A stretch of DNA of 64,000 bases, taken from NCBI GenBank assembly GCA_014898425.1, contig RCSZ01000013.1:1240001-1304000 (forward strand). Direction: 5' to 3'. This DNA is from Botryotinia globosa (taxonomy: Eukaryota > Ascomycota > Leotiomycetes > Helotiales > Sclerotiniaceae). Positions 11,032 to 24,017 of the stretch are shown piece after piece. The position numbers and the translations under genes are program-made. The notes under the pieces are model-generated. The model saw only the letters and a program-made list of their open reading frames with translations. It was not told the DNA's origin and ran no database searches. Each line of letters begins with the position of its first letter. The first letter of the stretch is position 1.

Positions 11032-13055
11032 GTTCGAGGTTGATGCGGAAAATTCTGACAGTGGTCTTGATAATGATAGAAAGATCACAATCTTCAAAAT
11101 AGGAAATGCCTCTCTTTTAATACAAGAATCTGCTTCGTGCGACGAACTTAGATCCTCAAATCGGAGTATTCAGTGTTCTCAACCACCACAATATTCAAGT
11201 GATCATTCCATTGTGGAACATTCACGATGCGGATACAATCAGGATTTCTTTTGGGTAGATGCATTAGATGGAGTTCTGTATTTTATCTGACATTTTTTTG
11301 ATTTGTATACTATATGTAGAATTAGAATCCTGAGACCCAGACTATCACTATGTTTACTTCCCTAGAATTTACATCCAGATGCTATCAGCAACACTGGTTT
11401 ACATCATGAATGTACATTGCTTTATGATGATTGTGCATCGAAGTTACATCGCACCATTGTCAGACGTATTGAGGATACGAGAGTTGTACAACTCAGAATG
11501 CAATGTTCGCTCACAAATTTTTCTTTGTAACTCTCATGATTGTAGAAAGGAGGCATCTTTAAGAACGAGATCCAATTGAAGTTTTCGTTATATTGCTGCT
11601 CAATTTTCATCGTGAGAGGAATTCTGAAGCTCGAGTGATATCTGCTCCCTTCACACAAAGACACGTGTGGTATTTTGACTTCTGCAACTACCCGAGAGTG
11701 GTAGTTCATCCGGATAAGTGTGCATGCATTCCTCAACGAAGTTGTTACAGCATGATAAATGACTCGGAACACTTTGCCGTTTTAGTGTTATGATCCTCGT
11801 GGCGGAACTCGACATGTTTTTTGAACGCGGTGACAACGGCCAGATCCGAGGAGTACAAATGGCATGGGGATTTTGTGAAGTTTGTGTTCAGCGCATGAAA
11901 TCTTACTTGTCACTGATGAGGGCGAACACTGTGATAATATCATGAAAATTTTACATACTGGGAGCTCGAGCCTTTCAATGAAGAAGTGATTGAAAGGTTT
12001 TCATGATCTTTGATGTAAAAAACAAAAGTCTCGCACTTGAGAGATAAAGATCTTCTGTATGAAAGATCAAAACACCGAGCATCAAGATGAATACAACACC
12101 TAAGTCTATCCGACCATCTCGTGCGAACTTTTCATCTCGCCTCTTCTCCAAGCTTTTGTCCACATCCATGTACACAACAATATACACATATATGTTTGTG
12201 TTCATCAAGCGAGAGCCACGAGTACCTCTAGAAATCAGATTGTACACCGGGATCTAGTCCGGCATCCGTTATCAGTGTTACACTTCACACTTCACATGCA
12301 GGCTAATATCTCAATTATGCATCGCCAGATGTTTCTAGATATCTAGTACAAGAGTCTGAGTTAAGATAATATCTTTTTGGTGGATATTGAATGCGTCGAC
12401 GATAATGAGCCTTGGATATATCTTCTGGTAGTAAGGGACAAGTTAAGATTGTCATTTTGGTGAGTGTGCTTTTCCTCTCGCTCCCGTTGAAGTCCTAAGA
12501 CTTCGTCCAAAAGGGTTTAGGGAAAGAAGGGAAAGTGGCAACCGGGTCATCAAGTCGGATGAAAGCACAAATAAATAGCAAGCATACACATGAGAGGAGC
12601 TATTTACAGTTGGTTTGGCAACACGACAGTTTACTTGTAGATCTGGGAATCGCCATTACAAAGCCGTCAAGTCGATTATATGAATGTTTGATTGTTACAA
12701 CAATTGCAAAACGGGCTCTGGCGCTTCAACGATCAAGCTTTCTCTCTATGTTGTAAAGAGGAGATCCCAGAGAAGATTCGGAGATGAGATTGACAAGGGC
12801 GTGAATGCTAGAGTATGGAGTGAACTCTTACGAAGTAGAAAGTGAGATAAGGACTGAGCGAAGAGAGAGGAAAGGGGAAGGTATTTGAGGTTAAAATGAG
12901 GTTGATAAATAGGAAACTCTTATAATTAATCTGTGAATGCACAGAAATTATAGCCTCATACGGACCTAGATCCTTGTAGAGTTGCTAATATTTCCACGAT
13001 ATCCGTAAAAGTAGAGGCCATGTTTCTTTTCGTGAGATTTTAACAATATCAATGA
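11032..13055. other. 2-kb intergenic region
   Basis: This separates the secreted repeat-protein gene (its upstream side) from the 3' end of the neurochondrin-family gene. ORFs of up to 116 codons occur on both strands but overlap one another and show no domains or matching splice sites. I see no supported gene. The first few hundred bases next to 11031 must contain the promoter of the secreted peptide gene. Confidence 0.45.
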
Positions 13056-15136
13056 TCATCTACCTACTCCTAGATTCTCCAAATCCAACATTACGTCTGA
13101 TAGCAACTCCTTAAACTCATCCGCCTCTTGCTTATCTCTCATTTTTCCTACAATGACCTCTAACTCCTCCGCTATTTTTCTTTGAGCCTTTTGATCATTG
13201 GCGTAACGCTTTCGCATGCCCTCTCCCGCTTTTGATAATAATGCTGTGGATAGTTGTAGCATTGCGATATGTAGCTCAATCACCACCGAAGACGATGATG
13301 AGGCAGGTAGGTTCATGGTAGATGTGGTTGGAATCAGAGTCAACCATTCCTGTTTAATATATGATGTTGACTCTTCATCTATGACTGCGAGTAGGATGCG
13401 TACAATTTGAAGACCTCTTGCTGCTTCTGCAGTCATGGAAGATTGAGGATTGGTGAGTGATGCGGTATTGGCAATGTGGCTAAGAATATGGAAGAGATCT
13501 CCGGAAACCACTTGCCATCCATCTTGGTTCAGGAAAGCTTCCACGCCATCCTCGGTGGTCATGATTCCTTCGAGCGCGAGTAATATAGGATATCGGAAGT
13601 CAGGTTCATCCATGCCACTTATTTTGTATAGCTCAACGAACATATCCATCATACCAGCACTTTCTTTGCGTAGATTTTCGTTCTCGTCTTCACGAATCCA
13701 TATGGCTAATGCTCTGATACTAGCTAGGATCAGGGGGTCCACAGTAACCTTATCTTGAATAGAATCCCAGGTCAAAGTGAGTCTTGTTCCTTCAGATGTG
13801 GCAGCAGTTCCAGATCGTGCAGAAGGATGTAATCCAGAAGCACCGGCAATAGATGCATCCCATCTATCTCGCAGGTATTCAATTGCCAAAGACATAGTCT
13901 CAGCAATATCCTTTCGCAACTTCAACATTAAATCTGGGGGCATGGTGAGGGATTTGTAATTTTCTTCATCGAGACTTCTAACAAGATATCCTATGAAGCT
14001 TGAGAGAACATCAAATGCGGCTGCAAGTCGTTGTGAGATACTTGAATAATCACTGTTATTCAATTTCGCTAAGAGTGACGGGAAGGATGATCGCAAGTCA
14101 ATCAACAAAAGATTTACAAATAGATAAGAAAATGGCTTGCTGTTGCTATCATTCTTGTTCGAGGTATGCAGACTTTCATCGTTAAACAACAATGAAGGAC
14201 ATGTCACAGGATATGCTTGTAACAATGCCGCTGCCGCCTGGGTATATGCAACTCTACCAGCGAGTGTGGGTTTTCTGTTAATTAACTCGCGAAGCAAGAC
14301 AATTACAGACTTAAGCCACTTTGGATTACGTGGAAGCGCCTAAAACATGTTAGACTCGGTACTGAGTAGGGGAGGTATTGATTTACCTCAGAAGATAATT
14401 TGGGTATAAAGCTTGAAATGAAAGATAAAAATGTAACAGCGTCAGTTCCTTTGAATACTACAAGGAGATTTGGAATCACTCGATTGATACTTTCATAGAC
14501 AGCTTGTACTTCGACCGTAGAACCATTTGCCCAAGTATAATTTAGAATGTCGAGAACAAGAGGGTATTGCGGCGCTATCTCTGTTAATGAAGAGATATCC
14601 TCAACTTTCAAAAGTTCTAGAGAACCTTCTACCTGGCTGACTATAGTTAACAGCGTTTGTAGAATAAGCTGTGTAGTTTCAGGGGAACTATGTGGCATTA
14701 GCACGTGATTCACATACGAATAGTTAAAGTGTTACCTTTGGATAAGTGCTTTGACCAGCGGTCCTGTTCTTCCAGTGAGCTGTGGTCCCCTTCGAACACC
14801 TTCTGGCAATAGTATAGAGAATGTATGTAGTACAGCTACTGCGAGATCTACCATATCTTTTGCTTGGGCCTTCTCAATTTTTTCACTAAACTGAGCTCGC
14901 AATAGTCGATCCAAAAACTTTGAGGATATAGATTCCCAAAGTATTTGTAGGCGTTCTGTATTTTTGACGAGCTGTTGTTCGTTGTCAAGAACGGATTTAA
15001 GGAGAGCAAGTCCTACGAACCTGGAAGTGTCGTTTTTTGCCTTTAGGAGGTCCTTCATTTTTTCAAAAGTTGCGCCAGGGCTACTGAGACCCGTTGGCTC
15101 GGAATTTGAGCTATCGCCGACCTTTGGTTCTGACAT
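13056..15136 (-). CDS. neurochondrin-family (DUF1941-like) helical protein
   Basis: Exons 15136-14736, 14687-14387 and 14339-13056 give 661 residues. The joins read LVKALIQ|SSPETTQ and KLSSE|ALPRNPKW. The protein starts MSEPKVGDSS and soon enters LLKAKNDTSRFVGLALLKS, which resembles the armadillo-like N-terminal repeat of neurochondrin. The rest is a string of amphipathic helices with no catalytic motif or membrane segment, ending in a charged coiled-coil-like segment (KRYANDQKAQRKIAEELEVI). In animals the family acts as a scaffold; the fungal role is not established. The first coding base lies 235 bp from the start of the divergent CLC gene, so the two probably share a promoter region. An intron at about 14700 contains a GCACGTGATTCAC site of unknown meaning. 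Confidence 0.82.
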
Positions 15137-15371
15137 TCTTGACTCAAAGTATGTTTAAAATCTTTCATTGATCCGCGTCAGGATTAAATAAAATTTTGAT
15201 TTTGGAAGAGTGATGGAAGTGAGATTGGGTATCAAATAGCTTTCGGTCGGAATTCGGTAAAATATTAATCCGGAGGATTCTAGAGCACTCGAGACTCTTA
15301 AGTCAACGACAAAGCTATTTCAACTCACGACTATCACAGAAGATGCAGATATTTCTACCGAATGTATAAAG

Positions 15372-18280
15372 ATGGCCAGTTCATCTGCGGGTTATTTCGC
15401 AAATCGGGAACACCCCGATTCGTCGTCGAGTCGCAGTCTACCAAATCATCCCTCAGCCGAAGATGACAGCGATCACGATGATCCCCAAGCTGTACTTGCA
15501 GACGATCCACTTGACGAAGACAGCCCAAACCACTTCTCATTTAAGCGCAAACAGAAACAACCTGCGACGTCTAAATTTCTATCTGCATTTACCAAACCGA
15601 TTAGTGGATCCCAGTCGCGGCATAATACACCATCACCGAGGGGAAGCACGCCGAGTCCAGGGAATGGTCGAGCGTACCCAATAGGAAATAATCCACAACA
15701 TAGTCCTCCTACACCTAAAGATGGAGGACCATTGGACTGGTATGTAGAGGGGCCAGGTCGACGGGTTGGATATGAGGATATGACAGCTATTGATTGGATC
15801 TTTGAATATACGAAAGAACGACAAAGGCTACGGACGTTATACTCGAACGCGACAGGATTGGTTGGATATGTACAACAGCTTTTGGATGCAAGTCAGATAT
15901 GGATAGTTCTTGTTCTGACTGGACTGGCAGCTGGCGCATTTGCAGCCGGAATTGACATTGTCACGGATTTTCTGGCAGATTTAAAGACGGGATATTGTCG
16001 AGCCGGAGAAGACGGGGGTCACTTTTACCTTAACAAATTCTTCTGCTGCTACGGTTATGACAGTGTTGCCAAGTGCCGTGATTGGGTACCATGGAGTGTT
16101 GCGTCAAACATTGGATCGGCGGGTGGAAAATGGTTTATAGAGTATTTCTTCTTTATACTATTTTCGGTACGTCGGGCCCATCGATTGTAATTATACGCGG
16201 TGCAATTACTGACATTGGCTAGTTGTCTTTTGCTTTCATTTCAAGTGTTTTGGTACAGGAATATGCTTTATACGCGAAGCACAGTGGTATTCCAGAGATC
16301 AAAACTATATTAGGTGGCTTTGTAATTCGGCGTTTCATGGGGATCTGGACATTGGTTATTAAGTCCCTTGGATTGGTGAGTTTTTTTCTGATATATGTCC
16401 GGTTAAATACTGATTTAAGTAGTGCCTATCGGTTGCATCTGGAATGTGGCTTGGTAAAGAAGGTCCGCTTGTACATGTAGCATGTTGCTGTGCAAATGTG
16501 TTTATGAAATTATTTGTCAACATCAATGGTAACGAAGGTACGTCCAATTTTTGAAGCTTGAAACTCGATCTCCGTCTGATTTAATGTTCAGCTCGAAAAC
16601 GTGAGGTACTTTCAGCGGCCGCAGCTGCTGGTATATCTGTTGCCTTTGGGTCTCCCATTGGTGGTGTGCTCTTCAGTCTAGAGGTAGGTACTCTATGAGT
16701 TATCATCATGTCTATAGACTAATTAAACTCAGCAACTCTCGTACTATTTTCCCGACAAAACTATGTGGCAAAGTTTTGTCTGTGCCATGACAGCTGCAGT
16801 AACTTTACAGGCATTGGACCCTTTTAGAAGTGGAAAGCTTGTTCTATATCAAGTTACTTACAGTACTGGCTGGCATGGATTTGAAATGATACCCTATGCT
16901 TTTCTAGGGATCTTAGGAGTAAGACTCCTCTAGTGAAAACAACTACACCTATAGTCTAACATCGCTCAGGGAATTTACGGTGGACTTTTTATCAAGGTCA
17001 ATACAAGCATTTTTCAATGGAAGAAAACCGCTCCTTGGCTTCCTGGACCGATAACACAGGTTATGATTGTTGCCACGTTGACTGCTTTAGTCAATTACCC
17101 AAACCTTTACATGCGAACTCAATCGTCCGAGCTAGTTTTCTCCTTATTTGCCGAGTGTTCGAAGCTTACCGATGACCAGTTTGGGTTATGCAAAACTGGT
17201 GCTGCTACTATTGGAACGATATTTTTATTACTATTTGCAGCTGTGCTGGGCTTCTTCTTAGCATCCATGACATTTGGACTTCAAGTCCCAGCAGGAATAA
17301 TTTTACCTTCAATGGCAGTAGGGGCGCTCTTCGGTCGTGCCGTTGGCATTCTCGTCGAGATCTGGGTCCACAACTTCCCCAAATTCTTTGCATTCGCCAC
17401 CTGCGAGCCAGATGTTCCATGTGTCACCCCCGGTACATACGCGATTATTGGAGCTGCTGCTGCTCTAGGTGGTGTGACTAGAATGACAGTCTCAATTGTT
17501 GTCATTATGTTCGAGCTTACCGGAGCTCTAACATATGTTTTACCAATTATGATCGCTGTTATGATCAGTAAATGGGTTGGCGATGCTTTCGGGAAACGTG
17601 GGATATATGAAAGTTGGATTCATTTGAATGAATACCCATTCTTGGATAATAGTGAGGAGACACCCATCCCTGATATATCAGTTCGGCAAATCATGACTCG
17701 GATTGAGGACCTTGTCGTGCTTACCGCTACTGGTCATACTATTGAATCTTTAACCACTATTTTGGCAAGTCATCCATATCGCGGCTTTCCCGTGATCTCG
17801 GATCCTCGAGAAGCGATCTTGTTGGGATACATATCGCGAGCGGAACTCCAATACAATCTCAAAATGTCCACGCAAGCTCCTCGGTCGCTTCGACCCGAGA
17901 CGGAAGCATTCTTTTCACACCAACCATTTGCGGATCCACGAACGACACTCGATCTTCGACCATGGATGGATCAAACACCTATCACTTTACCTTCACGATC
18001 AAATCTTCTCCTCACGGCAAACTATTTTCAAAAACTAGGTGTCCGATATGTCCTTTATTGCGATAGAGGCGTATTACAAGGATTGTTGACGAAGAAAGAC
18101 GTCTGGTACGTATTGAATGGTGCAGAAGAAAGTAGAAGAACGAATGGACAGGATGATATTGGTATGGAGACGGGACTTGCAAGAGAAGCTAGAACGGGGG
18201 AACATAGAGGTTTATTGAATGGCGATGAAGATGATTTGGTGCCGTTAACGCCTTCTCATGAACATGCACCAATGTTATAA
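15372..18280 (+). CDS. CLC-type voltage-gated chloride channel/transporter
   Basis: Exons 15372-16166, 16223-16375, 16423-16537, 16592-16683, 16733-16918 and 16970-18280 give 883 residues. A polar, Ser/Asp-rich N-terminal tail of about 150 residues precedes the membrane domain. The anion-filter motifs are present: HSGIPEIK (residues 285-292), GKEGPLVH (327-334, with gating glutamate 329) and PAGIILPS (near 554). [12 protein letters not shown] and [16 protein letters not shown] are further CLC signatures. Two CBS domains follow, starting near residue 683 ([13 protein letters not shown]) and near 800. The gating glutamate suggests a Gef1/ClC-3-like exchanger in an endomembrane compartment (family knowledge); the exact subtype is inference. 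It is divergent from the neurochondrin-family gene. Confidence 0.95.
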
Positions 18281-19458
18281 TGAATGATACCTAGATTAAT
18301 TTAAATGTTATGCCTTTTTCGATCGAGTTGTTAAGTGTAATTAGTCTCCCGTTGGTCAAGTCCGCAAATGGCCTTGTCACATTTTGATACGACAGGCTTT
18401 CCACAGGGTCAATATTGGGCTGTGCTGCATTGTTACGCTGCGTTTGGAGGGGTAGCTTTCACACCATTTCATGTGAGGTAGCAATACAACCTTAACTTCG
18501 CCGAGCACGTTTCAAAATTCGAAGAATGATATGAGCAAATTCGTACCACTCTGCGATATCTCATGGAGTTGTATTGAAGAAGACAGCGAAACAGATGATT
18601 GTTATTTGATTAGGTCGATATCAATATATTACACTGGAGTCCTTCGCAATAGTCGGCATAGAAACAAAGCCTAAACGTTTACTAAACTCCACTATTAGCT
18701 CGGCATATATGCTAGTGCAGCATATCGAGTCTTATCGACCCCTCTTAACCTCTTAACCTCTTAACCTCTTAACCCCTGAACCATATTATGAATGTATGAT
18801 ATATCTTTGTTGCCGTGATCATCCGACCGTCGGTGTACGAAGCTCCAATGTTTATTGACATTTATAGATTTTTGCATACGATTTAAAGGCAACGAATACT
18901 TACACCAGTGCAAGGTACAAATGTAGCATAGCCTCCTTCGACCAAGCATGTGTGGCAATGGAAGCATGCTAATGCTCAAACCAAGGTAAGCACGACAAAG
19001 GCAGGTAAAACGCCTTATGAGAGGTCCAAAGTTCCCAAATATGCCAAGCCCCAAGAGTTCATCCATCCATACCAGTGATACCACCACTCCTTGGATAAAC
19101 AATCAATTTGATGAAATAGATGTGAAATTGTGAATGAATGGTCCGTTTTAATGCACGTTACGTAGTTAGAGCGTGTTACAACTCACAAGGCTGTGAATCC
19201 CTGCGTTCGTCATCAACAGGTATTTCATTATATCATCACCCCACCATCATATTAAGCTACGCCCGCCACGGTTTACTTTTTCCCATCATTCAAATACCCA
19301 CGACGACCTTTAACTAGACCTTTCATAGTCTACATAAACTACTTGAGAACTCTTTTGTCCAACACCCTTTCAAAAATCAACCTACAAAAGACTATTAAAA
19401 TCTTACTTCGAAAGAATGGGGGTAAGCTTTTAAAGTCTTTATACACACACAGATCAAG
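18281..19458. other. intergenic region between CLC and the vWA gene
   Basis: It contains a four-copy 8-bp tandem repeat (listed separately) and, at 19320-19458, the probable 5' leader of the vWA gene with pyrimidine-rich stretches. A small minus ORF (18761-19102) has no recognisable features. No other gene is visible. Confidence 0.5.
18742..18773. repeat. tandem repeat CTCTTAAC x4
   Basis: Four perfect copies of the 8-mer CTCTTAAC occur in a row, flanked by partial copies (ACC before, CCC after). The word also forms the arm of the hairpin at 1155-1194, but no larger sequence is shared. Confidence 0.85.
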
Positions 19459-21500
19459 ATGTACGGAAGACCAAATACTAATGCGTATCCGGGGGGACAG
19501 CTAGCTTCTAAGATGGCAGCTGCACAGCAGGCACAAGGAGGAGCTCCTCCAGCTCTTCAAGCTGGTCAGCCACCATATGTATGTTTTCTTCCTCTTGCAA
19601 ATTCTCAACGTTTGTTTCAAAATGAACGTTTGCTGATTATAATGTAGCCAACTGGCGGTCAACCACAGTATGGTCAAGGTCAGCAAGGTCAGATTTCTTC
19701 ACCTGTGCATCCATCCCCATCCCCCAATCCGCAATATCCATCGTATGGTCAACCGTCCCCGTCCCCTCATGGTCAGCCTCCGCCATCTCCGTATGGCGGA
19801 CAGCCTTCACCTTACGGACAACCGCCAGTGTCTCCTTACGGACAACCGCCAGTGTCTCCTTACGGGCAACCTCCAGCGTCTCCTTATGGGCAACCCCCAA
19901 AATCTCCCCATCCTCAGCCATATGGTCATCCTCCACCTCCGCCTCCACCACAGCAATATCAACAGCAACAGTACAATCAATATAATCCACCATACGGGCA
20001 GCCTCCACCTCCCCAACAGTACCAACAATATGGTCAATACGGGCAATCACAACCACCTCCGCAGCAGTATCAACCAAATCAGCCATACCAACAGCAACAT
20101 CAGCAGCCATATCAACCATATCCATCGAATCCACGAGACCAACCTCCCACACCAACGCAATCATTTCCTCCTCCTTCGCAATATGGACAAAATGCTGGAA
20201 ACCCACTAACACAATCTCAAATAGGTCAGCAATATCAAGCCTACCCTGGTGGCCCTCCACCACCACAAGGAGCTCCACCTCGCGCCGGACCTTTGGGTTA
20301 CGTTCCAGGTGGAAGCTCTATTCCACCACAAGCGGTTAAGCAATCTCTTGAGGACACTATCCGAGAGAAGAACTTGGGTAATTTCTTCAGAAACCCTCAA
20401 ATTCTTGATCAGATCTGCTCCATTGCTCCTCAAAAAATTGATCAACTCTGCCAAACCTGGAACGTACCCAAGGAATTGGGCGCTGATATTGTAAAGCTTG
20501 CTTTGTTCGACATTATTCTCTTCGTTGGTATGTTCACAAACTATTTCTAGTGACGTACAAAAATACTGACTCCGTGAAGATGACAGCGGCTCTATGATTT
20601 TCCAGGAGAATGGTTCCCGTATTGATGACATGAAGCTCGTATTAGGAAGAGCTGCATACGCCGGATCTCTATTCGATGCCGATGGAATCGAGGTTCGCTT
20701 CATCAACAGTGATGTACAAGGAAACCACATTCGATCTGAGCCAGAAGTTGAGGAGCTTGTCAAACGCGTCCAATTCAAGGGTTTGACTCCATTAGGTGCA
20801 CAACTTAGAAACAAGGTTGTAGAGCCATTGATCATGAGCAAGGTCAGATCCAACTCACTCCAAAAGCCAGTTTTGGTTATCGTTATCACCGATGGTCAAC
20901 CAGATAACCAAGATGATGTTTTCCAACTTGTGAAGAACTCCTCAGCCGAGCTCGCACGTACTCCATACGGAAAACAAGCCATTTCTTATCAATTCGCTCA
21001 AGTCGGCAATGACAAGCAGGCTACTGAATTCTTGAAGAAACTCGATGACGATAGAACCATTGGAGATTTGATTGATTGTACATCCAACTTCGAAGCCGAA
21101 CAAGATGAAATGGCCCGAACCAACCCAGGAACAGACTTGACTCCTGATTTGTGGTTACTGAAGCTTTTGGTCGGTGCCGTTGATTCCTCCTACGATACCA
21201 AGGATGAACAAGGTAGCCGTCCTCCACCACCCGGCGGTCAATATGGACAACCGCCACAGGGTTACGCCCCTCCTCCAGGCCCTCCTCAAGGTTATGGACA
21301 ACAGCCTGGTGGATATCCTCCACAACAACAAGGACAATACCCTCCTCAACAACAAGGACAATATGGCGCTCCTCCTCCAGGTGGTGCTTATCCTGGTCAA
21401 CAGCAATACAGACCAGGTGGAGGCCCACCAATCCCTCCTGTAAGTACATTCAATTAGCCTTCGAGATGAAGATTAACTAATGTAATTCTAGCGTTACTAA
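19459..21500 (+). CDS. von Willebrand factor A-domain protein with Pro/Gln-rich arms
   Basis: Exons 19459-19578, 19648-20527, 20580-21439 and 21492-21500 give 622 residues. The last exon encodes only R-Y-stop. Residues about 40-225 are low complexity, built from SPYGQPP and QQYQQ-type repeats. A folded module follows: a helical part (QSLEDTIREKNLGNFFRNP) and then a vWA-like fold with the metal-site motif DDSGSM (the first Asp codon split by an intron), MSKVRSNSLQKPVLVIVITDGQP and DDDRTIGDLIDCTS. The C-terminal arm is again rich in GQYPPQQQ units. No signal peptide or membrane segment is seen, so an intracellular, condensate-prone scaffold is plausible but inferred. Partner and pathway are unknown. 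Confidence 0.88.
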
Positions 21501-22368
21501 TTGCGCGCTCATAATTCTGAGAATTTACTTCTCTGGGGGAAAGGCAATCTGAGTGGGAAACAATATCACAATATTCATTAGGTGATAGGTGACAGGAATG
21601 AAATTATGACCTTCAGAAATTGATGAAATTTCCAATTTTCATATGATACGTTGGCTTTTTCGAATTAGCAAGTTTACTATTTATCTGTCTGATTTTTCTG
21701 AAGCTTTTTTGACTGTGATGGTTTGCATATATTGAATGAAATCCTAGTACAGTTGTGAATGAAGTGTACTATCAGATTGTTCACGATGTGTATTTGATTC
21801 GATGCCAATCTGGTCGGATCGGTAGTATTTCTTCGAATCCTTAAGCAGGTATCTATCTACAAGGTCCACGAGCTTAATCATTTTGGTACTGTGCGGGTTT
21901 ACTCCCGGTGAGCTGAACTCATGTGTACTAGATTTCAAGCTCACCGGGAGCACTTTCATTCCAAATATAGAAGTAAAAAGAACAAACAGTTAATCTTACG
22001 CCCAAAACTCTTGATTGTAGCTTTATTTGCTAAATATAATTAACAACTGTAAGGACTAGTGTAAATTCATGATTTGTTTTCCAACCCCAGATTTTTGATC
22101 GATTGAACTGTCATTCCGTTACGAGTACCTAGTAATACTTGAGTAGTTCAAACCTCACTATAATAATAAATTTCCCTGCAGCGGCCGCGCCACCACGTCA
22201 CAGCTTAATAACTTCCGAGCTTTGAACCTCTCATCCCACTACTTCTCAAGCTTGTGCTACTTTAACCACCTCATCGCAGAACACATGCCACTGCGCAGAA
22301 CTTCATTTAATTGCGGAAGCTTTTTAAAATTCAAGTCCAGCTATTAGAAGAATTTCCATACCGGAAAA
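21501..22368. other. intergenic region upstream of GET4
   Basis: It holds the 3' trailer of the vWA gene and the GET4 promoter. A short inverted repeat, CCCGGTGAGCTGAA / AGCTCACCGGGAG, near 21903-21952 is notable: CCCGGTGAGCT pairs with AGCTCACCGGG over a loop of about 30 nt. A GCGGCCGCGCC stretch near 22182 is an isolated GC-rich patch. No coding region is seen. Confidence 0.5.
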
Positions 22369-23467
22369 ATGTCTGCAAAGATCGATAAGATCATTGCGCG
22401 TTTGCAAGAAAAGTAAGAATTCACAACTCCTCCCTCCCTCTTCCCCATTTCCCTTCTTCCCTCCCACCTCACCTCGTCCAAAATCATGTCTCATTCCTTA
22501 CTAACCACCCCCCAGAACAGCAGAAGGCACCTACTACGAAGCGCACCAACAAACCCGCGTCGTTGCCTCCCGCTACATCAAATCCCAAAACTACCCCGCC
22601 GCAGCCGACATTCTCTATTCCGTTTCGCTCTCCCTGCTGCAAGCCGCACAGGGCGGTTCCGGTGGCGATCTCGCCCTCTTCCTCCTCGAAGTCTACAACA
22701 CTTCATCTCTCACCTGCGACTCCTCATCCAAAGGTCGACTCTTCACCCTCCTGCGTGCGTTTTCCCCCGAGGAACCCAGTCGCAAGCGCTTCATCACCGA
22801 AACCATCGCGTGGAGTTGCAAAACCTCTGCGTACCCCGCTGGCGATCCGGAATTGCATCATGTGATAGGGAGTTTGCTTGCAGAGGAAGGAGAAGTATAT
22901 GATGCGGAACGCCATTTAATACTCGGCACGAAGGATTCCGCCGAGGTGCTGGCTAAGATGGAATATGAATGGTATCTTGAGGATGATAGTCATACGGCCG
23001 CGCTGTATGCAAGTCGAGCTGTGTTGCCTTATTTACTGGTGGGGAATGTGCGGGATGCGCGCAAGAGTTTGGGGATTTTCACGACCCGTTTGCGAGAAGC
23101 GAATGCGGGGTTGACGGTGCAGGAATTGGGGGGCGCGAATGAGGATATTAAGATTTATCCTTCGATTCCTTTGTTGAATTTTCTGGGATTGTTGTTGGTA
23201 GCGGTGCAGAAGGGAAATTCGTTGGATTTCAAACAGTTGATGAAGAAGTATGCGGGACAGATGAAGGAAGCTGGGGAGATGTGGGAGGAGGCGTTGACGA
23301 GCGTGGGAGAAATGTACTTTGGCATTCAGAGACCGAGACAGGGAAATCCATTGTTGGATATGATGGGGAGTATGTTTGGGGGTGGAATGGGGGGTGGAGC
23401 ACAGCAACCGCAGGCTAGGAGGATTGGACAGTCGGGGGGTGCACCAGTGGCCGAGGGCCTTGATTAA
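22369..23467 (+). CDS. GET4: Golgi-to-ER traffic protein 4 (GET4)
   Basis: Exon 1 is 22369-22412 and exon 2 is 22516-23467; 331 residues. The spliced N-terminus reads MSAKIDKIIARLQEK then TAEGTYYEAHQQTRVVASRY, the alpha-solenoid start typical of Get4. Repeated helical hairpins continue through DLALFLLEVYN, ELHHVIGSLLAEEGE and AVLPYLLVGNVRDARK. The tail is Gly- and Gln-rich (MFGGGMGGGAQQPQ), as in fungal homologues. Get4 with Get5 bridges Sgt2 to the ATPase Get3 and hands over tail-anchored membrane proteins for insertion into the ER (established for the family). The distal part of exon 2 is more GC-balanced than flanking DNA, without sign of transfer. Confidence 0.93.
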
Positions 23468-24017
23468 AGCTGAAGGCTCACGTTGAATTGGGGAGTAATG
23501 GATGATTGATGGTCTCAAACTACAGTTGTTCAATTCCAGAGAAGAAGAAAAGATAGATACCAATACCAATACTCCGTAAAACTACCGCAATCTGTAGGAT
23601 CAGCCCTGGGTATCTCAACTCCCATTCCATCCATCTAACCAAACCTTGCGCCGTGTTAAACAAATTTTGCTGTACCTCAAGTGTTTCCAATGTGCCAGTC
23701 CAGCAGTGCTCTGCATATAATATCCGATACAAGTCGCTCCTATGCTCTTATTTGCAGATTTGTGTCGCATATCTATCACGAGCATGAGTTTTGCAGAATT
23801 TAACCACACTTATCGAACAACCCCTTCATTTTCGGCTTCAAACATCCAGTTATCATCTGATAGTGCTGCTGTCTTCGCACGTAGACTATTCCGTACTGCT
23901 TCTAGTAACTCTAAATATCTAGTCAGTATCATCCTTGCGCAAGTTCTAATGCCAGTCTCATGTATGAATTTGAGGGGACCCAGTGTACAAAGAAGTGTAT
24001 GTTAAGCAAGAGTCGTA
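23468..24017. other. intergenic region with an unassigned protein-like frame
   Basis: On the minus strand one frame is open from about 24001 to a stop at 23812-23810 and reads convincingly like protein (GIRTCARMILTRYLELLEAV ... DDNWMFEAENEG). It lies just downstream of the Ser/Thr-rich minus-strand ORF and could be its 3' exon, but the splice phases I tried do not join. See the findings. Confidence 0.4.

Noticed and set aside
19416..19458. A possible mini-exon ATGGGG spliced to the vWA start, giving MGIKMYG
   Set aside because: The implied intron would be 31 nt, below the usual fungal minimum, and has no branch site; the ATG at 19459 is kept.
23742..24005. Plus-strand 87-codon ORF
   Set aside because: It is the antisense shadow of the more protein-like minus-strand frame at 23810-24001.
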